From NCBI GenBank assembly GCA_026184435.1, contig CP046447.1: a stretch of 64,000 nt of DNA; one strand, written 5' to 3'. Position numbers and translations under genes: made by a program. Positions 16,358 through 25,659 of the stretch are shown piece by piece (within the stretch, counting starts at the first letter, position 1; each line of letters begins with the position of its first letter). Under the pieces are notes generated by a model. That model was not told the origin of the DNA, ran no database searches, and saw nothing but the letters and a program-made list of their open reading frames with translations. Origin of the DNA: JAADFF01 sp013153035 (GTDB lineage: Bacteria; Coprothermobacterota; Coprothermobacteria; Coprothermobacterales; JAADFF01).

Positions 16358-17362
16358 ATGCCACTGGAAGGCTCTCTAAAAGAGTTCAACCTGTTTGAGG
16401 TACTATCACTCTTAAAAGTCGCCGGAAAAACAGGTAAACTTGTTGTGAACCTTAGCAACGGAAAATCAGGGGAGATATACATCTTAGACGGGAAACCCAT
16501 TCATGCTGTTTTCGGCAATAACATGGGCGAAGATGCCCTGTTAAAGATGGTAAAAGAAAGAGATGGAACATTCCTATTTACCTTAGGTGCTGTGACCACA
16601 GAAAAAACTATTATGACCGATACCGAAGAACTTATTTCCCGTATTGAAGAAAAGGAAAAGGAACTCCAAACACTTATTGACCAAATTGGAGATATTCACA
16701 AGTACCTTGCATTCAACACAAACATCAACGATGACATGCTTCTTACAATGGAAGAATGGTTATTCTTACCCAAAGCCTTTAGCGGAAAACCTATCTACCA
16801 GATTGCAGAAACATTTGAAAAAGGTGAACTGGCAGCTTATGAAATAATTGTTGAACTGCTAAAGAAAAATGCTGTAGTCGTTAGCTCAAAACCCACAATA
16901 TTGTCCATAGAGGGAGAACCTATAAAAGTTACTCCTTCGACAAGAACTACTTCCACACCAAGTCAAACAGCTTCCGTCAAAACCCAACCTGCTCAGGTTA
17001 CGGATAGCAAAAAATCAACACCGGCAGCTACTCAAACTCCATCAACATCCCAAACCACAACAGGCGCCACGAGTGGTCAACTAACCAGACCACTAAAGGC
17101 AAAGGTAAAACTAAAAGCATACATGTCCACTACTGGAACAGAAGTATGTTGGGTAGACTCTACTCTTCTTGAGGAATGGCAAAGTATACTTGGTGCTCCC
17201 GTCACAATGGTGGAAATACAAGCACCATCTGGCAAAAAGAGTAAAGTACCTGTAAAAACAGAAGAGGGCATTGGTGATACAATCTATCTGCTACCTATTA
17301 CCAGCTTTAGACTTCGTCTCAGTGATGACGATGTCGTTCAGGTAACTCCTATTAAGGGATGA
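16358..17362 (+). CDS. DUF4388 (PATAN-like) domain protein
   Basis: 334-residue soluble protein starting at ATG 16358 behind GAAAGGGGG (a TTG 30 bases upstream is in frame but has no ribosome site). Residues 1-75 match the DUF4388 fold known from PatA-type and gliding/signalling proteins (LEGSLKEFNLFEVLSLLKVAGKTG, split by a turn, then LDGKPIHAVFG and GEDAL). Residues about 80-185 are helical. Residues about 190-245 form a low-complexity Thr/Ser/Pro/Gln linker, and the last 90 residues are a beta-rich domain of unknown type. It is a single-gene unit with its own terminator. A scaffolding or signalling role is inference. Confidence 0.7.
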   Translation: MPLEGSLKEFNLFEVLSLLKVAGKTGKLVVNLSNGKSGEIYILDGKPIHAVFGNNMGEDALLKMVKERDGTFLFTLGAVTTEKTIMTDTEELISRIEEKEKELQTLIDQIGDIHKYLAFNTNINDDMLLTMEEWLFLPKAFSGKPIYQIAETFEKGELAAYEIIVELLKKNAVVVSSKPTILSIEGEPIKVTPSTRTTSTPSQTASVKTQPAQVTDSKKSTPAATQTPSTSQTTTGATSGQLTRPLKAKVKLKAYMSTTGTEVCWVDSTLLEEWQSILGAPVTMVEIQAPSGKKSKVPVKTEEGIGDTIYLLPITSFRLRLSDDDVVQVTPIKG

Positions 17363-17381
17363 ATCAAACCACCAAAAACAT

Positions 17382-17423
17382 ATAAGGGGAGCCTTTTAAG
17401 AGCTCCCCTTATATTTTATTTTT
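17382..17423. terminator. Bidirectional Rho-independent terminator
   Basis: A perfect 11-bp stem (ATAAGGGGAGC with GCTCCCCTTAT, 9-base loop) is followed on the plus strand by ATTTTATTTTT. On the minus strand it is followed by ATGTTTTTGG. It separates the convergent DUF4388 and serS genes. Confidence 0.9.
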
Positions 17424-17443
17424 AAGTCAACTCTTCGCTACTT

Positions 17444-18715
17444 TTACTCTATTACCTCCATACCATGCATATATGGTCTCAAAACCTCTGGCACAATAAC
17501 CTTACCATCAGGAGTCTGGTAATTTTCAAGAATAGCAGCCATAGCTCTACCAACAGCTACACCAGAACCATTGAGCATATGCACATAGTCCTTTGTGCCA
17601 TCTTTTCTAATAAACTTAACATTAGCCCTCCGAGCCTGAAAGTCCGCGGTATTACTGCAGGAAGAAATTTCTACATATCTACCATAAGATGGCATCCATA
17701 CTTCAATATCATACGTCTTTGCCGCAGAAAAACCCATATCACCAGTCGAGAGAACAATAACCCTATATGGCAAACCGAGGAGTTGCAGCACCTCTTCAGC
17801 ATTGGCAACAAGCTTTTCTAACTCCTCAAAAGATGTTTCAGGGGTTGTCAGCTTCACCATCTCAACCTTGTCAAACTGGTGCCTACGAATAAGCCCCCTT
17901 GTATCTTTACCAGCGGAACCTGCTTCTCTTCTAAAACATGGCGTATATGCCGTGTAATATAAAGGCAAATCTTCTTCTCTTAAAGTTTCACCGGCATGGA
18001 GGCCTACTAAGACAAGCTCTGCCGTTGGTACAAGGAATAGATCATCTTTCTCACAGTGATACATATCCTCCTCAAACTTTGGAAGATGCCCTGTGGCAGT
18101 TGCTATATCGCGCTTAACAAGATATGGTGGCCATATTTCCTTGTAGCCATGCTTCTGAACATGAAGATCGAGCATGAAATTGATAAGGGCCCTCTCCATC
18201 AAAGAGCCTGCCCCACGAAGCAATGCAAACCTAGAACCAGAAAGCTTAGCCGAACGCTCAAAGTCAAGAATACCCAGCTTCTCACCAATTTCCCAGTGAG
18301 GAAGCACATCGTCTTTGCCCTTTTCCGGAGTGCCCCATTTTCTTACCTCTACATTATCTTTATCGCTTTCACCCAGTGGCACAGATTCATGTGGGATATT
18401 TGGTATTTCATAGCGAATAAGATTAATCTCCTCTTCAATAGTATCAAGCTCTTTCTCCAAAGATTTTATTTCCTGTTTGACACGAGACATCTCTTCTAAA
18501 ATACTAGAAATATCCTCACCTGCACGCTTCTTTTCCCCAATCTCTTTACTTTTAGCATTGACATAAGTACGCAACTCCTGCAGTCTTGTTGTAAGTTTTC
18601 TTCTCTTTTCATCGAGCTCAAAAAATTTGTCAAGAACATCTGTAGGATAATAACGTTTCTTCAAAGCTTCATAAAGCTCATCCTTATGTTCTCTAATAAA
18701 TTTAATGGTATACAT
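17444..18715 (-). CDS. serS: Seryl-tRNA synthetase
   Basis: Class II synthetase charging tRNA-Ser. The 423 residues consist of an N-terminal antiparallel coiled-coil arm (about residues 25-105, rich in Lys/Glu) and the catalytic domain with motif 2 CFRREAGSAGKDTRG and motif 3 GSGVAVGRAMAAILENYQ. TAELVLV and EISSCSNTADFQARR are also intact. The gene directly follows the rluD-like gene with no spacer. Confidence 0.98.
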   Translation of the reverse strand: MYTIKFIREHKDELYEALKKRYYPTDVLDKFFELDEKRRKLTTRLQELRTYVNAKSKEIGEKKRAGEDISSILEEMSRVKQEIKSLEKELDTIEEEINLIRYEIPNIPHESVPLGESDKDNVEVRKWGTPEKGKDDVLPHWEIGEKLGILDFERSAKLSGSRFALLRGAGSLMERALINFMLDLHVQKHGYKEIWPPYLVKRDIATATGHLPKFEEDMYHCEKDDLFLVPTAELVLVGLHAGETLREEDLPLYYTAYTPCFRREAGSAGKDTRGLIRRHQFDKVEMVKLTTPETSFEELEKLVANAEEVLQLLGLPYRVIVLSTGDMGFSAAKTYDIEVWMPSYGRYVEISSCSNTADFQARRANVKFIRKDGTKDYVHMLNGSGVAVGRAMAAILENYQTPDGKVIVPEVLRPYMHGMEVIE

Positions 18716-19654
18716 CTACCTCACCTCCAGTCTCTTCCAAGCCTCTAACAGGTCCTCTGGAAGAGGCTCCATAAAAGCAAGCTTTTCTCCTGTGAATGGA
18801 TGTATAAATTTTAGCACAATTGAATGCAAAAATACACGAGGCGCAAGGATTGCAGATACTTTATTACCATAAACAGAATCTCCCAAAGGATATAGGTTCA
18901 TATGTCGCAAATGCACACGTATTTGATGAGTTCTACCTGTAGATAAAATTGCACGTATTATAGATATATATCCATATTCTGTGTTTACTGTTCTCAGAAC
19001 ATGAAAAGTTGTCTGTGCATGTTTACCCCATGGCACAACGGACATACGCATTGGCACATGGGGATCTCGGAATATGGGAGCTGATACAGAAAAGGTCTCT
19101 CCCGGTACTGTTCCCAATGCGGCAACACGATATTCCCTATAAACATCTTTATTCTTTATCATTTCTACCAGCACTTGATAGGCTCTCTTACTTCGTGCTA
19201 CTATCATGAGCCCACTAGTCTCTTTATCAAGACGGTGAACAATACCAGGTCGTCCCTCTCCGCCAACTCCGATAATTTCTGGATATCGATTAATAAGTCC
19301 GTTAACAAGGGTTTTATCAGGATTACCACTACCGGGATGAACAACAATACCTGCAGGCTTTGAAATAATAATAATATCGTTATCTTCCCATACTACCTTA
19401 AAGGGAACATCTTGCGGTTCCAACGATGTAGTATCAACAATCCGCCACTTCACAGAAATATTACTACCAGCATGGACTTTAAAAGATGGCTTAGTAATAT
19501 GCTTATCATCAACAGTTACTCCCTGCTGTTTTATGAGGTCACTAATCATACTCCGAGAGAAACCTTCTTCTTTCAATTGAAAGTGCAATACCTTATCAAG
19601 TCTTTCTGATGAATCAGCAGAAAAAGATAGATTTATGTCTTTATAATTTGCCAT
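18716..19654 (-). CDS. rluD: RluD/RluC-family RNA pseudouridine synthase
   Basis: Converts uridine to pseudouridine in RNA, most likely 23S rRNA. The 312 residues contain an N-terminal S4 RNA-binding domain (RLDKVLHFQLKEEGFSRSMISDLIKQ, shown here across two helices) and the catalytic HRLDKETSGLMI motif with its aspartate. GRTHQIRVHL is the second family motif. Overlap with lspA is 22 bp, an arrangement (lspA-rluD) common in Firmicutes. Exact target positions cannot be read from sequence. Confidence 0.93.
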   Translation of the reverse strand: MANYKDINLSFSADSSERLDKVLHFQLKEEGFSRSMISDLIKQQGVTVDDKHITKPSFKVHAGSNISVKWRIVDTTSLEPQDVPFKVVWEDNDIIIISKPAGIVVHPGSGNPDKTLVNGLINRYPEIIGVGGEGRPGIVHRLDKETSGLMIVARSKRAYQVLVEMIKNKDVYREYRVAALGTVPGETFSVSAPIFRDPHVPMRMSVVPWGKHAQTTFHVLRTVNTEYGYISIIRAILSTGRTHQIRVHLRHMNLYPLGDSVYGNKVSAILAPRVFLHSIVLKFIHPFTGEKLAFMEPLPEDLLEAWKRLEVR

Positions 19655-20058
19655 GCCAGTAGAATCACCCCTACATCAATCATAACATCGGCTAGATTGA
19701 AATATGTATGTCCAACTATTGGCAAAAAGGGTATATGAAGATAATCAATAACATAGCCATAAACAAGGCGGTCAAGAACATTGGAAAAGCCACCAAGAAG
19801 GATAAGAGATAGCCCACACGAAGGATATTTGTAGGCATAAATAGATAATAACAAAAGAACAATAAGAGAAATTATATCTATATAGGGAACACTAACACCA
19901 AATGTAGCTCCCCTATTGGCAAGGAAACGGAAGGTTATCCCCCCAATAATCTTGAGTGAATAACCTTCCAATGCTATCCATTTAAGCACACGGTCTAAAA
20001 AGAAGACCGAAAGTGCTACTATTCCGAATGTTTTAGATCCAGTGCACATTCCAGACAT
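19633..20058 (-). CDS. lspA: Lipoprotein signal peptidase (signal peptidase II)
   Basis: Membrane aspartyl protease that cleaves prolipoproteins after lipidation. The 141 residues have four hydrophobic segments. The catalytic aspartates are Asp96 in SNVLDR and Asp124 in FNLADV, with the conserved NRGATFG loop at about residue 48. The start at ATG 20058 overlaps ileS by 40 bp and has no clear ribosome site; a second ATG at 20049 is possible. Confidence 0.95.
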   Translation of the reverse strand: MSGMCTGSKTFGIVALSVFFLDRVLKWIALEGYSLKIIGGITFRFLANRGATFGVSVPYIDIISLIVLLLLSIYAYKYPSCGLSLILLGGFSNVLDRLVYGYVIDYLHIPFLPIVGHTYFNLADVMIDVGVILLAWQIIKT

Positions 20059-22751
20059 AGGTCAGGATAATCAGGATCTGCTCCAATATCAGTCTTCACC
20101 TTCCAACATCTGGGGCATTTTTGTCCTTCGGCCTTGGAAACCTCAACCTTCAAATCATCTCCTTCGTAAACCTCTACGTGTGAAACAATGAGAAGTTCTT
20201 CCAGGTCAATGCCAGATTCCTCAAGAACAACTTTATCGGTAGGTTTTAGCCATACTCTCACAGAAGCATCAAGATTGTGACCAAGCACCTTTTCAGCCCT
20301 GAGCTTTTCTATCTGCTCGTTGGACAGCTCTCTTATAGACAAGGCTATTTCCATTGCACGCTTCTCTTCATTGGATATATCAAAGTTATGAATATCAAAC
20401 TTAGACAGGAAGATACTCTCTTCAGAGACAAAGCCCCTTTCCTTCAGTGCATCCCACATGTCTTCGGCGGTAAACGGAATAATAGGAGCAAGAATCTGAG
20501 CAAATGTCTTGGCAATATAGTAAAGGGCTGTCTGTGCACTGCGACGTTTTAGGCTCTTCTTAGGTCTCAAATAGAGTCTGGACTTTACAGCATCAAGATA
20601 CACTGCAGAAAGAACACGAGATACAAAAGGAAGGAGTATTCCATGCACACTATAGTAATCAAATTCATCATATGCCTTCATAATTCTTCCAACCTGGTCG
20701 TAGAATTTCCATAGAATCCATCGGTCTAGTGGAAGCATTTCATCAAATGGAACCAAATCTTTTTCGGGCTCAAAGTCAAAAAGATTGCCCTCAATAAATC
20801 TAAATGTATTTCTGAGCTTTCTATATGCATCAACTGCCCCTTTTATGACTGTTTCACCAAACATAATGTCTGCTGTATAGTCCAGCATAGCAAGGGCATA
20901 TCGCAGGATGTCCGCACCATACTTTTCACTAACCTCAATGGGATCAACACCATTGCCCAGAGATTTTGACATAGGTCTCCCCTTCTCATCAAGGGTAAAA
21001 CCATGTGAAACAACCGCTCTATATGGAGGATGCCCTTTATATGGAATAGAAGTAAGAAGACTTGTCTGGAACCAACCTCTGTGCTGGTCATATCCCTCAA
21101 GATACAAATCAGCAGGATGATGATGTTCAGGCCACTGTTCAAGAACAGCTGCATGAGACACACCACTATCAAACCAGACATCAAGAACCTCATTAGTTTT
21201 TTCAAAGTGGGTACCACCACATTTAGGACATCTAAATCCTTCTGGTAAGAAATCCTCTACATCATGGGTAAACCAAGCATCAGAGCCCTCTTCCCTCACA
21301 TAAGAAATAAACTTACGCATAACTTCAGGATCGAGGAATGTATGTCCACATTCCTTACACCTCAGTGCCGGAATGGGCACACCCCAAAGTCTCTGACGGG
21401 ATAGACACCAATTAGGTCTAACTTCTATCATAGAACGGATACGGTTGACAGATTGTGGAGGATACCACTTTACATCACCCAGTGCCTCTATTGCCTTCTG
21501 ACGATACTTATCTACATCAATAAACCACTGCTCAATGGCACGGAAAATGATAGGGTTGTGACACCTCCAACAATGAGGATAAGAGTGTCTTATGGTACCA
21601 CTATACAGAAGTCTTCCCTTGCGATTAAGCAGGTCAAGCACAATATCATTGGCATCTTTATAAAACACACCCTCAAGGAAACCGGCTTCTTTTGTATATT
21701 TACCCTCGTCATCAATAAACATAACAATAGGAAGGTTCTTTTCCATGGCAACCTGATGATCTTCTGCACCATGACCAGGTGCCATATGAACAAGACCAGT
21801 ACCATCTTCCATAGATACAAAATCTGCGGTGACAATAATAGATGTCTTGTCATCATATATCGGATGTTTAACTGTAATTCCCTCAAGTTCGCTACCCAAC
21901 ACTTTTCCAATAATTTCGTACTCTTCCCAACCTATTGCCTTAGCTACTTCCTCTATCCTCTTCTCAGCTATAAGAAATACTCTATCACCAACTTTTACCT
22001 TTACATAATGTTCAGCCGGATGAACAGCAATCGCTACATTGGCAGGCAGTGTCCAAGGAGTTGTTGTCCAAATAACAGGTGAAAAATCAGTATCTATAGG
22101 ATCAAATGCCACAAAAATAGAATGGGAAGTTTTTTCCTTATACTCAATCTCTGCCTCAGCAAGGGCTGTTTTACAATGAGGACACCAATAAACAGGTTTA
22201 TGTTCTCTGATAATATAACCATCTTCGACCATCTTGGTAAGCACTTCTAGCTCTTTTGCCTCATAGTGAGGTTGGAATGTAGCATAGAAGTTATCCCAAT
22301 CACCAAATACACCTAAACGTTTAAAACTCTCCATTTGAACACCAATAAAGTGCTCTGCTATTTTTTTACACTCTGCTCTCCACTGAACAGGATCCATCTC
22401 CTCATGGGTCTTGCCAGTTTTCTTTTTTACAGCATTTTCTATAGGCAGACCATGAGTATCCCATCCGGGAACATAAAGAACTTTTTCTCCTTTAAGAAAG
22501 TGATATTTATTGGTAATGTCCTTCAGAACCTTATTGAGAGCATGTCCCAAATGAATATTACCGTTGGCATAAGGAGGACCATCGTGAAGAACAAATACTT
22601 TTGCATCCTTTCTAGCCTCTTTCATTCTGTTATATATATCCATTTCAATCCACTTTTTCAGTCTCTCAGGTTCTCTTTTCGTTAAACCTGCACGCATTGG
22701 GAGAAATGGCTTAGGCAAATTAATTGTATGATCGTATTTTCCCTTTCCCAC
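20019..22751 (-). CDS. ileS: Isoleucyl-tRNA synthetase
   Basis: Class I synthetase charging tRNA-Ile, with editing of valine. I start at GTG 22751, seven bases after GGGAGGT, because the in-frame GTG at 22760 lies inside that ribosome site; the product is 910 residues. Catalytic PYANGNIHLGHALNK (HIGH) and GRPMSKSLGN (KMSKS) are intact, as is the editing region with TWTTPWTLPANVA-like sequence. A C-terminal zinc site is seen as CPRCWKV...CLECA. No T-box is present in the short leader. Confidence 0.97.
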   Translation of the reverse strand: MGKGKYDHTINLPKPFLPMRAGLTKREPERLKKWIEMDIYNRMKEARKDAKVFVLHDGPPYANGNIHLGHALNKVLKDITNKYHFLKGEKVLYVPGWDTHGLPIENAVKKKTGKTHEEMDPVQWRAECKKIAEHFIGVQMESFKRLGVFGDWDNFYATFQPHYEAKELEVLTKMVEDGYIIREHKPVYWCPHCKTALAEAEIEYKEKTSHSIFVAFDPIDTDFSPVIWTTTPWTLPANVAIAVHPAEHYVKVKVGDRVFLIAEKRIEEVAKAIGWEEYEIIGKVLGSELEGITVKHPIYDDKTSIIVTADFVSMEDGTGLVHMAPGHGAEDHQVAMEKNLPIVMFIDDEGKYTKEAGFLEGVFYKDANDIVLDLLNRKGRLLYSGTIRHSYPHCWRCHNPIIFRAIEQWFIDVDKYRQKAIEALGDVKWYPPQSVNRIRSMIEVRPNWCLSRQRLWGVPIPALRCKECGHTFLDPEVMRKFISYVREEGSDAWFTHDVEDFLPEGFRCPKCGGTHFEKTNEVLDVWFDSGVSHAAVLEQWPEHHHPADLYLEGYDQHRGWFQTSLLTSIPYKGHPPYRAVVSHGFTLDEKGRPMSKSLGNGVDPIEVSEKYGADILRYALAMLDYTADIMFGETVIKGAVDAYRKLRNTFRFIEGNLFDFEPEKDLVPFDEMLPLDRWILWKFYDQVGRIMKAYDEFDYYSVHGILLPFVSRVLSAVYLDAVKSRLYLRPKKSLKRRSAQTALYYIAKTFAQILAPIIPFTAEDMWDALKERGFVSEESIFLSKFDIHNFDISNEEKRAMEIALSIRELSNEQIEKLRAEKVLGHNLDASVRVWLKPTDKVVLEESGIDLEELLIVSHVEVYEGDDLKVEVSKAEGQKCPRCWKVKTDIGADPDYPDLCLECALDLKHSE

Positions 22752-22767
22752 ATTCAACACCTCCCGG

Positions 22768-22795
22768 AGTATATATGAGTATTCTACTATATCAA
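22768..22795 (-). promoter_or_regulatory. Candidate promoter for the ileS operon
   Basis: On the minus strand TTGATA (22790-22795) and TATACT (22768-22773) are separated by 16 bases. The leader to the GTG at 22751 would be about 10-15 bases and contains the GGGAGGT ribosome site. Confidence 0.55.
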
Positions 22796-22836
22796 ATACT
22801 ATTATGATATATTATGCGTGAAGGGAGGGAGAACAA

Positions 22837-23226
22837 TTGCTGCTAAAAAAACAATTCCATTTTCATAGTGCCCATTATCTACCCTCATACAAGGGTAAGT
22901 GTGAAAAATTACATGGACACACCTATAGACTTGAGGTTACCGTCGAAGGTGATCCTGACGAAGAAGGTATGATTATAGATTTTGGAGACCTGAAACGCAT
23001 TGTCAACGAAGAGGTTATATCCAAACTTGACCATGCCCTCATAAATGACATTATCAAAGTGCCATCTGCAGAGTATATAGGTGTTTGGATATTTGGCAAG
23101 ATTTTCTCTAGATTGCAAAGAGAATTTCCCCACATAAAACTCGTATCTGTTGAAGTATGGGAAACAGATACATCATCGGTGGTGGTATTTTATGAAGACT
23201 TTGAGAGATATTCAGAGCGAATTTGA
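22837..23226 (+). CDS. queD: 6-pyruvoyl-tetrahydropterin synthase / QueD family protein (CExxHGH type)
   Basis: Zinc enzyme of the PTPS/QueD family acting on dihydroneopterin triphosphate. The 129 residues start at TTG 22837 behind AAGGGAGGGAG. Zinc-binding HFHSAH and HGH motifs are present. The active-site stretch KCEKLHGH has both Cys22 (QueD-type catalytic residue) and Glu23 (PTPS-III type), the CExxHGH pattern described for dual-function enzymes that can also feed folate synthesis. The neighbours folE2 and folP, with no folB, favour a folate role, possibly together with queuosine. It overlaps folE2 by 35 bp. Confidence 0.85.
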   Translation: MLLKKQFHFHSAHYLPSYKGKCEKLHGHTYRLEVTVEGDPDEEGMIIDFGDLKRIVNEEVISKLDHALINDIIKVPSAEYIGVWIFGKIFSRLQREFPHIKLVSVEVWETDTSSVVVFYEDFERYSERI

Positions 23227-23992
23227 CGATAGAAATATCCCCCTCCGCAGGGTAGGTATACGAGATATTAAGTATCCACTGAAGGTCATGCGTAAAGATG
23301 GGGGTATCGTTGATACCATAGCCACATTCAATCTATATGTTAATCTACCACATCATTTTAGGGGCACACACATGAGCAGATTTGTTGAAGCCCTTGAAGA
23401 GTTCAATGAAATGCTTTCATGGGAAGATTTAAAGGCCTTTGCCATAAAGCTCAAAGACAAACTCAGTGCTGAGGCCTCTCACATTGAAATATTCTTTCCT
23501 TTTCTCATACGCAAAAAGGCCCCAGTCTCTGGAAAACCATCTTACATGAATTACGATGCCCACATAGAGGCTATCTTGAAAGGCAACACATTCTCCATAC
23601 TTACTGGGGTAAAGGTACCGGTCCATACGCTTTGCCCTTGCTCTAAGGCCATAAGCAAGTATGGAGCTCATAATCAAAGGGCATTTGTAGATATCACTGT
23701 AAAAAGCACAAAGATTGTATGGTTAGAAGAACTTATTGAAATAGCCGAAAAAGGATCAAGCCATGGATTATATGCCCTACTCAAAAGGGTTGATGAAAAA
23801 CACCTGACAGAATATGCTTATGACAATCCCAAGTTTGTAGAAGATGTGGCCCGAGATGTTGCCACTATGCTTATCAATGATGAGCGTATTAAATGGTTTA
23901 GTGTAGAAGTAGAAAGTATGGAAAGCATCCACAACCATCAGGCGTACGCATCAGTGATATGGGAAAGGGGGAATGGATTTTGGACAGCATAA
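23192..23992 (+). CDS. folE2: GTP cyclohydrolase IB (FolE2)
   Basis: Makes 7,8-dihydroneopterin triphosphate from GTP, the first step of folate and queuosine synthesis, with a metal other than zinc possible. I start at ATG 23192 (MKTLRDIQSEFDDR...) behind a GGTGGTGG stretch, giving 266 residues. Family motifs are RNIPLRRVGI, the catalytic-cysteine segment VHTLCPCSKAISKYGAHNQR and the C-terminal ESMESIHNHQAYAS. It overlaps queD upstream and folP downstream, showing tight co-translation. Confidence 0.95.
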   Translation: MKTLRDIQSEFDDRNIPLRRVGIRDIKYPLKVMRKDGGIVDTIATFNLYVNLPHHFRGTHMSRFVEALEEFNEMLSWEDLKAFAIKLKDKLSAEASHIEIFFPFLIRKKAPVSGKPSYMNYDAHIEAILKGNTFSILTGVKVPVHTLCPCSKAISKYGAHNQRAFVDITVKSTKIVWLEELIEIAEKGSSHGLYALLKRVDEKHLTEYAYDNPKFVEDVARDVATMLINDERIKWFSVEVESMESIHNHQAYASVIWERGNGFWTA

Positions 23993-25194
23993 AGAGTAAA
24001 GTGCAAATGTTATCTTCTATCACCGACATTGCCAGAGAGGTAAAAAATGTCGGTGCCGATCTATCAACGATCTCTATTTTTACAGCCAAAGGGAAAATCG
24101 TGCCTATAAAACTGTATGATCTCGTCCCAGCCGCTGCCAACATCATTAAACAAGAAATGTTAGCACTGGGCGGAGATGCCATAGTTCACAGAAACGCTAT
24201 CAATTGTAAGATTGAAGCTTCTGATGTTCTTCTACTTGGAACACCAAGACACTATAGATACCTAAAGGAAAAACTGGCCTACATGCCCTATTGGGGATTG
24301 AAAGAGATAGGCGAAGAGATTGTAACTATTTTGGAAAAACCTGCCATACCAGACCCCATGACTACACCACATGGCATTCTGTCGTTTAACAAACCACTTA
24401 TTATGGGTATTATTAATACAACTCCTGATTCCTTCTTCTCAGGTAGCAGAAAGCAAGCTCTTGAAGAAATAGTAACCGCTGCCAAACAAATGATAGAAAA
24501 TGGAGCCGATATTTTGGACATAGGTGGCGAATCAACAAGACCGGGAGCAGATCCCGTATCTTTGGAAGAAGAACTGAACAGGGTTATTCCTGCCATAAGA
24601 GCAATTAGAGAAGAAGTTAGCAAAGATATTATTATCTCAATAGATACATATAAGGCTAAGGTAGCAGAAGAAGCACTAAAGGCTGGAGCTGATATTATCA
24701 ATGACATTAGTGGGCTAAGATTTGATGAGAACATGGTAAAGGTAGCTACTGAGTGGAATGTACCCGTTATTATCATGCACATTAAAGGCACTCCAAGAAA
24801 TATGCAGAAAAACCCACACTATGACAACTTTATCAAGGAATTACACGAATACTTTATAGAGCGGATTGATTACGCTATCACACATAGTATAGACGAGAAA
24901 AACATTATATTAGACCCTGGTATTGGTTTCGGAAAGAGACTCCAGGATAATGTCAATATATTTAATCAGATAGAGGGTATGCTCATGTACGGTAGACCTA
25001 TACTAATAGGAGCATCTCGCAAATCAATGATCGGCATGATACTTGATGGCATTCCACCAGAGGAAAGACTGGAAGGCACTTTAGCACTAACAACATTGGC
25101 TGTAGACAGAGGAGCACACATTATTAGAGTCCACGATGTCAAGGAAAACAGAAGAGTCGCCGACATCGCATACTATTTAAAAACGCATAGATGA
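23980..25194 (+). CDS. folP: Dihydropteroate synthase with N-terminal extension
   Basis: Joins the pterin pyrophosphate to p-aminobenzoate. I start at TTG 23980 behind AAAGGGGG rather than at ATG 23959, which has no ribosome site; the product is 404 residues. The first 130 or so residues are an extension (DIAREVKNVGAD, EMLALGGDA) also found in several clostridial and archaeal DHPS proteins. The TIM barrel follows with IMGIINTTPDSFFSGSR, DIGGESTRPGAD and GASRKSMIG. It overlaps folE2 by 13 bp. folK and folB are not seen nearby. Confidence 0.94.
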   Translation: MDSIKSKVQMLSSITDIAREVKNVGADLSTISIFTAKGKIVPIKLYDLVPAAANIIKQEMLALGGDAIVHRNAINCKIEASDVLLLGTPRHYRYLKEKLAYMPYWGLKEIGEEIVTILEKPAIPDPMTTPHGILSFNKPLIMGIINTTPDSFFSGSRKQALEEIVTAAKQMIENGADILDIGGESTRPGADPVSLEEELNRVIPAIRAIREEVSKDIIISIDTYKAKVAEEALKAGADIINDISGLRFDENMVKVATEWNVPVIIMHIKGTPRNMQKNPHYDNFIKELHEYFIERIDYAITHSIDEKNIILDPGIGFGKRLQDNVNIFNQIEGMLMYGRPILIGASRKSMIGMILDGIPPEERLEGTLALTTLAVDRGAHIIRVHDVKENRRVADIAYYLKTHR

Positions 25195-25197
25195 TAA

Positions 25198-25230
25198 AAA
25201 GAGGGGGATAAATCCCCCTCTTTAATTTTT
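25198..25230. terminator. Rho-independent terminator between folP and fur
   Basis: AAAGAGGGGGAT pairs with ATCCCCCTCTTT across a very short loop and is followed on the plus strand by TTTAATTTTT. The minus strand also ends in a T-rich stretch, so it can serve both convergent genes. Confidence 0.88.
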
Positions 25231-25659
25231 AGATGATTCCTCTTTACAGTATTTACATACACCGTAGATAATCAGCTGGCCTGTAATTGCCTCATGTCCA
25301 TCGGCAGTAGCTGTAGCCTTTAGCACAGGCATGATATCAACATCAATATCGTATACCCTACCACACTTAATACACTTGAAGTGGGCATGAGGTGAAGTAT
25401 TGATATCATATCTCACGCTTCCATCTTCAATGAGGAGCTCCTGCACAATACCTCTCTCAACAAAGGAATTAAGAATGTTGTACACAGAAGATAGAGATAT
25501 ACGATAACCTTGTTTATCCATTGCCTTTTTGATATCATCAGCTGTTGGGTGTATGCGATTTTCCATAAGAAACTTGAGAATATAAAGACGGTGACTAGAT
25601 ACCCTCAGTCCTTTTTCCCTCAGTATCCTCTCAAGATCTTTCTCACTCACAGCATTCAT
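25222..25659 (-). CDS. Fur/PerR-family metalloregulator
   Basis: 145-residue winged-helix repressor of the Fur superfamily. The N-terminal DNA-binding domain has LRVSSHRLYILKFL and ISLSSVYNILNSFVERG. The dimerisation domain has the metal segment PHAHFKCIKCGRVYDID and a C-terminal VCKYCK pair, forming the usual Cys4 structural zinc site. Absence of an obvious extended His-rich tail makes it more PerR/Fur-like than Zur-like, but the sensed signal is not decidable. It overlaps comF by 4 bp at the end of the hut operon. Confidence 0.88.
   Translation of the reverse strand: MNAVSEKDLERILREKGLRVSSHRLYILKFLMENRIHPTADDIKKAMDKQGYRISLSSVYNILNSFVERGIVQELLIEDGSVRYDINTSPHAHFKCIKCGRVYDIDVDIMPVLKATATADGHEAITGQLIIYGVCKYCKEESSKN

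Noticed and set aside
21453..22082. A 209-codon plus-strand open frame inside ileS
   Set aside because: It is antisense to conserved ileS motifs and its composition is unlike neighbouring proteins.
22752..22836. T-box or preQ1 riboswitch between ileS and queD
   Set aside because: The 85-bp region is too short for a T-box, and no preQ1 aptamer pattern (C-rich loop with A-rich tail) is seen.
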